DNA from: Actinomycetota bacterium
GTDB taxonomy: Bacteria; Actinomycetota; Actinomycetes; Propionibacteriales; Propionibacteriaceae
Assembly (NCBI GenBank): GCA_016213595.1
Contig: JACRAA010000075.1
Coordinates: 1-6,405, forward strand
Direction: 5' to 3'
Length of the DNA: 6,405 bases
Positions 1 through 5,278 of the stretch are shown here, piece after piece. The notes below the pieces were generated by a model, which made no database searches, was not told where the DNA came from, and was given only the letters and a program-made list of their open reading frames with translations. The position numbers and the translations under genes were made by a program. Numbering within the stretch: the first letter of the stretch is position 1; every line of letters begins with the position of its first letter.

Positions 1-27
1 CAGTCCCGGTACCTCCCGGCCTCCGTC

Positions 28-33
28 TACAGT
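28..33 (+). promoter_or_regulatory. -10 box of the qor-GH20 transcript, leaderless arrangement
   Basis: TACAGT lies at 28-33 and is followed by 7 bases and then the ATG at 41. A -10 hexamer at this distance would start transcription on or next to the A of the start codon. No Shine-Dalgarno-like purine run precedes the ATG, so a leaderless mRNA, common in actinobacteria, is the natural reading. No good -35 hexamer is visible, and the window begins too close upstream to judge further control sites. Confidence 0.5.
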
Positions 34-40
34 CGGGTCC

Positions 41-1024
41 ATGCGTGCAGTGCAGGCCCGCGAGGCGGGCGGTCCCGAGGTGCTGGAGCTTGTCGAAGTG
101 CCCGACCCGGCACCGGAACGTGGCCAGGTGCTGGTGAAGGTGGCGGCGGTCGGCGTGAACTTCATCGACACGTACAGGCGTGGCGGCGTCTATCCCATGC
201 CCTTCCCGCATGTCGTCGGCAGCGAGGGCGCGGGTGAGGTGGTTGCGCTCGGCGAGGGTGTGACGGACGTCGCCGTCGGCGACCGTGTGGCGTGGTCCGA
301 CGCGCCGGCCTCGTACGCGGAGCTCGTCGTCGTCCCCGCCGACCGGCTGCTGCCCGTCCCGGACGACGTCGACCTCGAGACAGCCGCGGCGGTACCGCTC
401 CAGGGCATGACCGCCCACTACCTCTGCGTGTCCACCTACCCGGTCCAGCCCGATGACACCGTGCTCATCCATGCCGCCGCGGGCGGGGTGGGGCTGCTGC
501 TCACCCAGCTCGTCGTGTCACGCGGCGGCCGGGTGATCGGTACGGTCTCGACCGACCTCAAGGCCGGGCTGGCACACGAGGCGGGAGCCGACATCGTCAT
601 CCGCTACGACCAGCTCGAGGACCTCACCAAGGACCTGCCACGCCGCGTCCGCGAAGCGACCGCCGGTGAGGGGGTCGCCGCGGTGTACGACGGCGTGGGC
701 AAGGCGACGTTCGACGCGTCGCTGGCCAGCCTGCGCCCCCGCGGCATGATGGTCCTCTTCGGCGGCGCGAGCGGACAGGTCCCGCCGTTCGACCTGCAGC
801 GGCTCAACACCGGTGGCTCCCTGTACGTCACCCGCCCGACCCTCGCCTACTACGTCGCCACCAGGGACGAGCTCCGCTGGCGCGGCGATGAGGTGTTCGA
901 GGCCGTACGGACGGGAAAGCTGACCGTACGGATCGGGGCGCGGTTCCCGCTCGCGGATGCCGCGGAGGCGCACCGTGCGCTCGAGGGACGCGAGACGACC
1001 GGGAAGGTGGTCCTCGTACCGTGA
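41..1024 (+). CDS. qor: NADPH:quinone oxidoreductase, zinc-independent MDR family (Qor type)
   Basis: This 327-aa cytoplasmic enzyme probably reduces quinones or related conjugated carbonyls with NADPH. It has the two-domain layout of medium-chain dehydrogenase/reductases. The N-terminal GroES-like domain contains the quinone oxidoreductase signature VNFIDTYRRGGVYP (39-52). The Rossmann domain has the nucleotide loop AAAGGVG (145-151). The block YDGVGKATFDASL (216-228) and the segment GGSLYVTRPTLAYY (258-271) closely match the E. coli QorA pattern. The cysteine and histidine zinc ligands of alcohol dehydrogenases are absent, as expected for this subfamily, and the length is normal (about 325 aa). 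The ATG at 41 gives a complete N-terminal strand. The stop overlaps the start of the GH20 gene by 4 bases, so the two are very likely co-transcribed and translationally coupled. The substrate in vivo cannot be read from the sequence. Other MDR oxidoreductases are less likely because the Qor-specific C-terminal block is present. Confidence 0.93.
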   Translation: MRAVQAREAGGPEVLELVEVPDPAPERGQVLVKVAAVGVNFIDTYRRGGVYPMPFPHVVGSEGAGEVVALGEGVTDVAVGDRVAWSDAPASYAELVVVPADRLLPVPDDVDLETAAAVPLQGMTAHYLCVSTYPVQPDDTVLIHAAAGGVGLLLTQLVVSRGGRVIGTVSTDLKAGLAHEAGADIVIRYDQLEDLTKDLPRRVREATAGEGVAAVYDGVGKATFDASLASLRPRGMMVLFGGASGQVPPFDLQRLNTGGSLYVTRPTLAYYVATRDELRWRGDEVFEAVRTGKLTVRIGARFPLADAAEAHRALEGRETTGKVVLVP

Positions 1025-2259
1025 GCGCTTCCACTGAGACGGCGGCTGCTGAGGCAGGTCCGCTCGGCGCTCCTGCCGGGAGCGTCCAGACGCAGCCGGC
1101 CCTCGCCTGGCGAGGCGTGATGCTCGACGTGGCGCGTCATTTCCTGCCGATCGGGGAGGTACGACGGCTCGTCGAGGCCATGTCGCTGCTGCGCCTCAAC
1201 GTGCTGCACCTGCACCTCACCGACGACCAGGGCTGGCGCTTCGAGTCGAAGACCTGGCCGCGGCTCACCGAGGTCGGCGCCTGGCGTGACGAGACGGTCG
1301 TGGGCCGGCCGGGCAACTACCACGACCAGACGCTGCATCCGGAGAACCACCTCAACAGCTACGACGGTGTCCCGCACGGCGGCTACTACACCCAGGACGA
1401 GCTGCGGGAGCTCGTCGCCGTCGCACGCCACCGCGGAGTCAGCGTGATGCCGGAGATCGACATGCCGGGGCACATGCGGCCGGTGCGGGCCGCGTACCCG
1501 GAGCTGGGCTACGAGCCGGCCCCGTTGGGGGTCGGCCGGAGCTGGGGCGTCTACCCCGAGGTGCTCCGCGTGGACGACGTGGGGCTCGCGTTCTGTACCG
1601 ACATCCTCGGCGAAGTGCTCGACGTCTTCGACAGCCCGTACGTGCACATCGGCGGCGACGAGTGCCCGGTCTTCGAGTGGGAGGCCTCGCCGGGAGCGCA
1701 GGCCCACTCCCGCGCCCTCGGACTCGACGGCGTGACGCAGCTGCAGCACTGGTTCACGAGCCGCATCGGCTCGTACCTCGCCTCCCGGAGCCGCAGGCCG
1801 GTGGGCTGGGACGAGATCATCGACGAGGGCGTTCCGGAAGGCGACCCGGTCGTCGTCGCCTGGCGCAGCTGGACGGAGGCGGCGACCCGGGCTACCCGCG
1901 CCGGGCTCGACGTCATCCAGGCGCCGCCCCTCCTGTACTTCGACTATGCCGCCGGGAGCGGCGAAGACGAGCCCCTCGCGATCGGGCCGGGCGGGACGCT
2001 CGCTGACGTGTACGCCTACGACCCGTACGCGGGGATCGTCGACGACTCCCGCCTCCTCGGGCTGCAGGCGCAGCTGTGGAGCGAGTACATCCCCACGGCG
2101 CAGCACCTGTGGTACATGGCCTTCCCGCGGCTGGTCGCCGTCGCCGACATCGGCTGGTACGGCGCGGACAGGCCGCCGTACGAGGAGTTCCTCGCCGGCC
2201 TCCCGCCCCGTCTCGAGGCGCTGCGGGACCTCGGGATCGGCCATCGGCCGCTGTCGTAG
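1021..2259 (+). CDS. GH20 beta-N-acetylhexosaminidase, catalytic domain only
   Basis: This 412-aa protein probably hydrolyses terminal beta-linked GlcNAc or GalNAc by substrate-assisted catalysis. The GH20 TIM barrel begins at WRGVMLDVARHF (30-41), whose Arg31 matches the substrate-binding arginine. It continues with LHLTDDQGWR (64-73), PEIDMPGH (144-151) and HIGGDE (209-214); Asp213-Glu214 is the catalytic pair. Trp263, Trp281 (or Trp284), Tyr306, Asp308, Trp353 and Glu355 match the subsite residues known from Streptomyces plicatus Hex, so the site looks intact. Only about 29 Ala/Gly-rich residues precede the barrel, so the usual N-terminal GH20b (zincin-like) domain is missing. No signal peptide, lipobox or carbohydrate-binding module is visible, which suggests a cytoplasmic enzyme acting on imported disaccharides or glycoconjugates. 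The GTG start at 1021 overlaps the qor stop (GTGA), implying translational coupling. The next in-frame ATG (1120) would cut into the first barrel strand. The exact substrate is not predictable. Confidence 0.93.
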   Translation: MSASTETAAAEAGPLGAPAGSVQTQPALAWRGVMLDVARHFLPIGEVRRLVEAMSLLRLNVLHLHLTDDQGWRFESKTWPRLTEVGAWRDETVVGRPGNYHDQTLHPENHLNSYDGVPHGGYYTQDELRELVAVARHRGVSVMPEIDMPGHMRPVRAAYPELGYEPAPLGVGRSWGVYPEVLRVDDVGLAFCTDILGEVLDVFDSPYVHIGGDECPVFEWEASPGAQAHSRALGLDGVTQLQHWFTSRIGSYLASRSRRPVGWDEIIDEGVPEGDPVVVAWRSWTEAATRATRAGLDVIQAPPLLYFDYAAGSGEDEPLAIGPGGTLADVYAYDPYAGIVDDSRLLGLQAQLWSEYIPTAQHLWYMAFPRLVAVADIGWYGADRPPYEEFLAGLPPRLEALRDLGIGHRPLS

Positions 2260-2280
2260 GCCAGGCACGACCCGCCGCAT

Positions 2281-2350
2281 CCATTCACTGGCAGATACGC
2301 GACCGCCGACGCACATACGCATCGCAGGCCGGGTATGCGCCACTGAATGG
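2281..2350. repeat. Long imperfect inverted repeat in the convergent gap; possible bidirectional terminator
   Basis: Two 20-base arms (2281-2300 and 2331-2350) pair at 16 of 20 positions around a 30-base loop. The outer 12 pairs (CCATTCACTGGC with GCCACTGAATGG) have one mismatch. The structure fills the 156-bp space between the GH20 stop and the stop of the HxlR gene, which face each other, so a bidirectional terminator is plausible, although no T-run follows on either strand. A second, weaker hairpin (2351-2379, AGGT..GCG with CGCACCT) lies just beyond. ATACGC occurs twice, 20 bp apart (2295, 2315). The lower G+C of the arm tips is unusual here, so a small mobile or repetitive element is an alternative. 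Confidence 0.5.
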
Positions 2351-2415
2351 AGGTCTGCGTCCGCAAGGGCTCCGCACCTGGGCGCGCAACCGCACACCGC
2401 GGCCAGCCCCGCGTG

Positions 2416-2847
2416 TCAGGCCGGGACGACCTCGTGGGACTCGTCCCAGCGGTCGCGAGCGGCGAGCACGTCGTCGAGGTGAGCCTCGGCCCAGCGGCGG
2501 TTGACGCCGATCGGCTCGAGCAGGGACGACCCGAGGGCCGTCAGCGCGTACTCGACGCGCGGCGGGACCTCGGCGTAGATCGTGCGGGTGACGAGCCCGT
2601 CCTGCTCCAGCCCACGCAGGGTCGCCGTGAGCACGCGAGGCGTCACCCCACCGATCGCCTCGCGGAGCCGGGTGAAGCGCAGCGCACCTGCGCTGAGCGC
2701 CTCGATCACCAGCGGGGTCCAGCGCTCGCCGATCCGCCGCAGCACCTCCCGCGACGGGCAGTCCGGGTCCATCACGTCGGGAACGCGCCCGCTGTTCAGC
2801 TCCCCGTTCAGCTCCCCGCTCACCTCGCTTGATCGCTTGCTATTCAC
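2416..2847 (-). CDS. HxlR/DUF24-family winged-helix regulator with one cysteine (QorR/YodB-like)
   Basis: This 143-aa cytoplasmic DNA-binding protein contains the HxlR core. It opens with CPSREVLRRIGERWTPLVIEAL (first part 30-39, ERWTP at 41-45), followed by ALRFTRLREAIGGVTPRVLT (55-74) as the recognition region. The wing is around TRTIYAEVPPRVEYALT (87-103), and a C-terminal helix (about 116-132) probably dimerises. Cys30 sits at the position of the redox-active cysteine in YodB, HypR and Corynebacterium QorR, and it is the only cysteine. Quinone or disulfide sensing is therefore a reasonable inference, though many family members keep this Cys without proven sensing. I chose the GTG at 2847 because a -10 box lies 6 bases upstream, giving a leaderless start. 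Reading further upstream would run through the promoter into the divergent gene. ATG at 2772 (residue 26) is an alternative but would leave only four residues before Cys30. The gene is divergent from the NmrA-like gene, its likely target, and probably autoregulated through the shared operator. Confidence 0.9.
   Translation of the reverse strand: MNSKRSSEVSGELNGELNSGRVPDVMDPDCPSREVLRRIGERWTPLVIEALSAGALRFTRLREAIGGVTPRVLTATLRGLEQDGLVTRTIYAEVPPRVEYALTALGSSLLEPIGVNRRWAEAHLDDVLAARDRWDESHEVVPA
2794..2817. repeat. Perfect 12-bp tandem duplication near the 5' end of the HxlR gene
   Basis: GTTCAGCTCCCC occurs twice without a gap (2794-2805 and 2806-2817). Read on the minus strand, it encodes the duplicated tetrapeptide GELN-GELN (residues 11-18) in the variable N-terminal tail, before the winged helix. 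Being a multiple of three, it keeps the frame. It looks like a replication-slippage duplication. If translation actually starts at 2772, the repeat would lie in the 5' leader instead. Confidence 0.85.
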
Positions 2848-2853
2848 AAGGGA

Positions 2854-2883
2854 ACTATAGCCGTTTGTGGATACTGGTATCCA
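2854..2883 (-). promoter_or_regulatory. Promoter of the HxlR gene (leaderless), overlapped by the operator
   Basis: On the minus strand TATAGT (2859-2854) is a near-consensus -10 box. It is followed by 6 bases and then the GTG at 2847, so the transcript would begin at or within a base or so of the start codon. TGGATA (2883-2878), 18 bp upstream of the -10, is a weak -35 candidate (4 of 6) and is itself part of an operator half-site. No Shine-Dalgarno sequence is present, in agreement with leaderless translation. A regulator bound at 2868-2891 would cover the -35 region, as expected for autorepression. Confidence 0.55.
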
Positions 2884-2891
2884 GTGGATAC
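2868..2891. promoter_or_regulatory. Candidate HxlR operator: three alternating TGGATAC half-sites
   Basis: TGGATAC (2868-2874), GTATCCA (2877-2883) and TGGATAC (2885-2891) are three perfect 7-bp half-sites in alternating orientation, spaced by 2 and 1 bases. The first two form the 16-bp palindrome TGGATACTGGTATCCA; the last two form an overlapping 15-bp palindrome. The site lies between the divergent HxlR and NmrA-like genes, over the regulator's -35 region and 36-59 bp upstream of the NmrA-like ATG. HxlR proteins bind as dimers to dyads in such intergenic regions, so this is the obvious operator. The assignment to this regulator is inference. Confidence 0.7.
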
Positions 2892-2916
2892 CGTGAGGTG
2901 ACAAGGAGCGAGATCC

Positions 2917-2922
2917 AGGAGG
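2917..2922 (+). promoter_or_regulatory. Consensus ribosome binding site of the NmrA-like gene
   Basis: A perfect AGGAGG is followed by 4 bases and the ATG at 2927, which fixes that start. It contrasts with the divergent HxlR gene, which shows no such site. Confidence 0.85.
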
Positions 2923-2926
2923 ACAC

Positions 2927-3538
2927 ATGAAGATCGTCATCTACGGCGCCACGGGAATGGTCGGCAGCCAGATCGCACAGCAGGCGGTGGCACGCGGCCA
3001 TGAGGTGTCCGCGGTCTCCCGAAGCGGGGCCGATGTCGAGGGCACGACGGCTGTCGCGGCCGACCTCACGGACACCCAGCGCGTGGTCGAGCTCGCGGAC
3101 GGCGCCGACGCGGTCGTGTTCTCCGTCCCGCCGGACCGTACCGGCGGCCCTGCCGAGCCGGTCATCGACGCCCACCGCCGCATCATCGCCGCCCGGCCCG
3201 CCGCCCGCCTCGTCATCGTCGGCGGCGCCGGCTCGCTCAGGAGCGGCGACGGCGACGCCCTGCTCCTGGACGCTCCGGGCTTCCCCGACGCGTACAAGCC
3301 GGAGGCCCAGGCGTTCACCACGATCCTCGACGACTACCGCTCGTCGGACGGGCTGAGCTGGACTCTCGTGTCGCCCTCCCCGGTCATCGCCCCCGGCGAC
3401 CCGAAGGGCTACGTGCTCGGTACGGACTCGCCGGCCGGCGGCTCCGTGACGACGAGCGACTTCGCGGCCGCGGTGCTCGACGAGCTGGAGAACCCCGCGC
3501 ACGCCGGCGCCCGCTTCACCGTGGCGTCCAAGGCCTGA
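2927..3538 (+). CDS. NmrA-like/atypical SDR NAD(P)-binding protein, putative NADH-flavin or quinone reductase
   Basis: This 203-aa protein is a single Rossmann domain. MKIVIYGATGMVGSQ (1-15) carries the GxxGxxG dinucleotide loop of extended/atypical SDRs. AADLTD (44-49) is the second conserved strand end, with an aspartate near the adenine, and LVIVGGAGSL (95-104) is the block that follows strand 5 in this group (COG2910-type putative NADH-flavin reductases). A classical Tyr-x3-Lys pair is not evident; Tyr123-Lys124 is adjacent instead, as is common in NmrA-like proteins. WTLVSPSPVIAPGD (145-158) matches the typical C-terminal substrate-side segment. Length is normal for this small family (about 200-215 aa). 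The gene starts 80 bp from the divergent HxlR gene and shares its operator, so induction by quinones or electrophiles is likely, as in the QorR/qor2 pair of Corynebacterium. Enzyme activity versus mere redox-sensor function cannot be told from the sequence. Confidence 0.9.
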   Translation: MKIVIYGATGMVGSQIAQQAVARGHEVSAVSRSGADVEGTTAVAADLTDTQRVVELADGADAVVFSVPPDRTGGPAEPVIDAHRRIIAARPAARLVIVGGAGSLRSGDGDALLLDAPGFPDAYKPEAQAFTTILDDYRSSDGLSWTLVSPSPVIAPGDPKGYVLGTDSPAGGSVTTSDFAAAVLDELENPAHAGARFTVASKA

Positions 3539-3550
3539 TCCGGTCGGCGG

Positions 3551-4612
3551 TCAGACGGGCTCGCCTCCGAAGAAGCTCGACCATGGGATGACCAGGGGCG
3601 CGTCGTGGACCACCACGTCGTAGAGGAACCTCGTCAGCGGGAAGTCACCGGGCGCGACCAGGCCGCGCTCGGTGAGCCGCTGCAGCGCCCCCCCGATGAC
3701 GACGATGGCCGCGACCCCCTCGAGGGTGACGCCCTTCATCCGGACATCCCTCACCTCCGAGAACGGGATGCCCTCGCCGACCAGCGCTCCGGCCTTGACG
3801 TTGCGGCCGCCCATCGACGTCACGTACATGTCGCCGACACCGCCCAGGCCGTCTCCCGACGTGGGGTCGCCGCCCAGGAGCGCGATGTACGAGTGGACCT
3901 CGCGCGAGCCCTGCGCGAACAGCCCGGACATGTAGTTGAGCAGCTGGTGCGGGGAGTCCTCCCAGCCGTTGGCGCGGAGGATGCCGGCGGCGAAGCCCTG
4001 CGCGAAGGCGAACACGTTCTTCGTGGCGGCGCCGACCTCGTGCCCGATGAAGTCCGTGGACGTCCAGACGTGGTAGTACGAGGTCCGGTACAGCCGGGCC
4101 AGGCTGTCCAGCGATGCCTGGTCCGGTCCGGTGAACACGACGCAGGCATCCCGGCGGACCGCGAGCTCCGCCGCGAGGCACGGGCCGACGACCGCCTGCC
4201 ATGTCACCTGCTCGGCCACCGGGCCTACCGCACGCTGCAGGACCTCGGGCAGGATGTGCAGGCTCCCGTCCGCGTCCGCCTGCAGGCCCTTCGTCACGAC
4301 GAGCACCCTCTGCCCCGGCACGAGCAGCCTGCGCAGCTGCTCACCCATCCAGTCGATCCCGAACGAGTTCACCCCGACCATGACGACGTCGGCGCCGGCG
4401 AACGCGTCGGCGGCTTGGGAGAAGTAGTACGGCTTGACTCCGGCATCCAGGACGACCCCGAGGTTCGGATGCAGCCCGGTCGCTCTGACGGAAGCGATGA
4501 CGTCGTCGTCGAGGTGGGTGCCGACGAGGCGTACCTCATGGCCGTTGTCCCGTGCGGGGTTCGTCAGGGCCGAGGCCATGACGCCCGCGCCGAGGACTGC
4601 GATCGTCGCCAT
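3551..4612 (-). CDS. GpsA-like NAD(P)-dependent glycerol-3-phosphate dehydrogenase family protein (divergent)
   Basis: This 353-aa protein has the GpsA architecture. An N-terminal Rossmann fold runs from AVLGAGVMAS (5-14) through GHEVRLVG (24-31), ADVVMVGVNS (74-83) and VTKGLQ (106-111, Lys108). An all-helical C-terminal domain follows, with EVGAATKNVFAFAQGFAAG (192-210; Lys198 matches the catalytic lysine) and GVGDMYVTSMGGRN (258-271; Asp261 and Arg270 match substrate-binding residues). Several blocks depart from textbook GpsA: GPCLAAELA (143-151) instead of GPSFAxE, a GAG motif ending in Ala rather than Gly, and a GD-to-RN loop about two residues shorter. It may therefore be a paralogue acting on a related phosphorylated polyol rather than the housekeeping enzyme. 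The ATG at 4612 has AAGGAG (4625-4620) 7 bases upstream. The quinone reductase gene ends 60 bp upstream on the same strand, probably in one operon. Its stop lies 12 bp from the stop of the convergent NmrA-like gene. Confidence 0.85.
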   Translation of the reverse strand: MATIAVLGAGVMASALTNPARDNGHEVRLVGTHLDDDVIASVRATGLHPNLGVVLDAGVKPYYFSQAADAFAGADVVMVGVNSFGIDWMGEQLRRLLVPGQRVLVVTKGLQADADGSLHILPEVLQRAVGPVAEQVTWQAVVGPCLAAELAVRRDACVVFTGPDQASLDSLARLYRTSYYHVWTSTDFIGHEVGAATKNVFAFAQGFAAGILRANGWEDSPHQLLNYMSGLFAQGSREVHSYIALLGGDPTSGDGLGGVGDMYVTSMGGRNVKAGALVGEGIPFSEVRDVRMKGVTLEGVAAIVVIGGALQRLTERGLVAPGDFPLTRFLYDVVVHDAPLVIPWSSFFGGEPV

Positions 4613-4630
4613 CTGGTGTCTCCTTCTGCG

Positions 4631-4676
4631 GTCAACGTTCTGGGTCAGCGTTCTGGGTGTCAGCGTTCTGGGTCAG
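4631..4676. repeat. 13-bp tandem repeats between the quinone reductase and GpsA-like genes
   Basis: Read on the plus strand the unit is GTCAGCGTTCTGG. Copies lie at 4631-4643 (one mismatch, A for G), 4644-4656 and 4659-4671, with a GT insertion before the third. A truncated fourth copy, GTCAG (4672-4676), contains the stop codon of the quinone reductase gene. The array makes up most of the 60-bp intergenic spacer and lies just upstream of the AAGGAG ribosome site of the GpsA-like gene. It looks like a slippage-prone minisatellite; a regulator binding array is possible but unsupported. Confidence 0.9.
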
Positions 4677-5227
4677 GGGACTTCTGCGGTCACCAGGGCG
4701 GCGACCTCGTCCAGCCACGCGGCGCGCTGGTCGAGGGAGCTGCTGGTGACCGGTGCGTACAGGCGGCGGACCACCCTGCTCACTCCGCAGAAGCCGAAGA
4801 CGCCGACGGTCCAGACCTGCTGCCCGGGGTCCTTGAAGACTTCGACCTCCCGCTCGGGCGGCGTGTCACCGGTGGTGAACACGAGCGCGGCCCGCGCCCG
4901 GAGCAGCCCGATCGCGGGCTCGCCGATCGGAGCGTCGCGGTACGCGACCTCCGGCACGAACGTACGGTCGATCCAGCCCTTGAGCATCGCGGGCGGCATG
5001 CTCCACCAGTTCGGGTGGAAGACGATGACGAGGTCGGCGGCGGCGAGCTGCTCCTGATGCGTCTGTACGAGCTCGTCGCCGCCGGACACCGGCTCGAAGC
5101 TCTCGGCGTACAGGTCGTGGTGCGCGACGTCCACGCCCAGCTCGTGCAGGGTCGCCATCGCACGTTCTGCCATGGAGTGGCTGAAGCTCGCGGGGTTCGG
5201 GTGGCCTACCACGGACAGCGCGAACAC
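4673..5227 (-). CDS. NAD(P)H:quinone oxidoreductase, flavodoxin-like fold (NQO1/MdaB/KefF superfamily)
   Basis: This 184-aa FMN/FAD-dependent protein probably reduces quinones by two electrons. The first strand and loop VFALSVVGHPNPASFSHSMA (1-20) form the flavin phosphate-binding site. VIVFHPNWWSMPPAMLKGWI (67-86, then DR) is the highly diagnostic block of the Flavodoxin_2 family, equivalent to FPLWW...LKGW(I/V)DR in NQO1 and MdaB. FTTGDTPPE (117-125) and VGVFGFCGV (141-149) complete the fold. Length matches the short bacterial forms (about 175-195 aa) rather than mammalian NQO1. I chose GTG at 5227 because AGGAGG lies 4 bases upstream and the protein then begins directly at the first beta-strand; longer starts add an unrelated tail. 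The downstream GpsA-like gene follows after 60 bp. A KefF-type role would need a KefC potassium channel, which is not in the window. Confidence 0.92.
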   Translation of the reverse strand: MFALSVVGHPNPASFSHSMAERAMATLHELGVDVAHHDLYAESFEPVSGGDELVQTHQEQLAAADLVIVFHPNWWSMPPAMLKGWIDRTFVPEVAYRDAPIGEPAIGLLRARAALVFTTGDTPPEREVEVFKDPGQQVWTVGVFGFCGVSRVVRRLYAPVTSSSLDQRAAWLDEVAALVTAEVP

Positions 5228-5231
5228 CAGG

Positions 5232-5237
5232 CCTCCT
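5232..5237 (-). promoter_or_regulatory. Ribosome binding site that fixes the quinone reductase GTG start
   Basis: On the minus strand a perfect AGGAGG is followed by CCTG and then GTG at 5227. This selects the GTG over in-frame codons further upstream. Confidence 0.85.
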
Positions 5238-5253
5238 TCACTCGGTCGCCTCG

Positions 5254-5259
5254 ACTGTA
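5254..5259 (-). promoter_or_regulatory. Possible -10 box of the quinone reductase/GpsA-like operon
   Basis: TACAGT is read on the minus strand (5259-5254). A start about 7 bases downstream would leave a leader of roughly 20 nt holding the AGGAGG site. The same octamer TACAGTCG follows the pattern seen upstream of qor at 28-35. No good -35 hexamer is visible, so the call rests on the -10 and its position. Confidence 0.35.
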
Positions 5260-5278
5260 GCGAGCGGTGCCCGCTGGA

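Noticed and set aside
2281..2350. CRISPR-like or integron attC-like element
   Set aside because: There are no regularly spaced direct repeats and no attC R-box consensus; only one imperfect inverted repeat is present.
850..2397. 515-aa open frame on the minus strand across qor and GH20
   Set aside because: It runs antisense to two genes with clear family motifs. Its composition (Arg, Val, Asp and Pro rich, no recognisable domain) is typical of a high-GC shadow frame.
2848..2940. Longer N-terminus for the HxlR regulator, from an ATG at 2940
   Set aside because: It would read through the operator and promoter and overlap the start of the divergent NmrA-like gene; the added residues do not resemble the family.
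3539..3550. Terminator between the convergent NmrA-like and GpsA-like genes
   Set aside because: The 12-bp gap has only a 4-bp CTGA/TCAG pairing made from the two stop regions, too weak to call.
4631..4676. CRISPR array
   Set aside because: The 13-bp units are adjacent with no unique spacers, and no cas genes are nearby.
3605..5260. 551-aa open frame on the plus strand across the GpsA-like and quinone reductase genes
   Set aside because: It is the antisense of two well-supported genes, spans their intergenic tandem repeats, and shows no domain. The length comes from GC-driven lack of stops.
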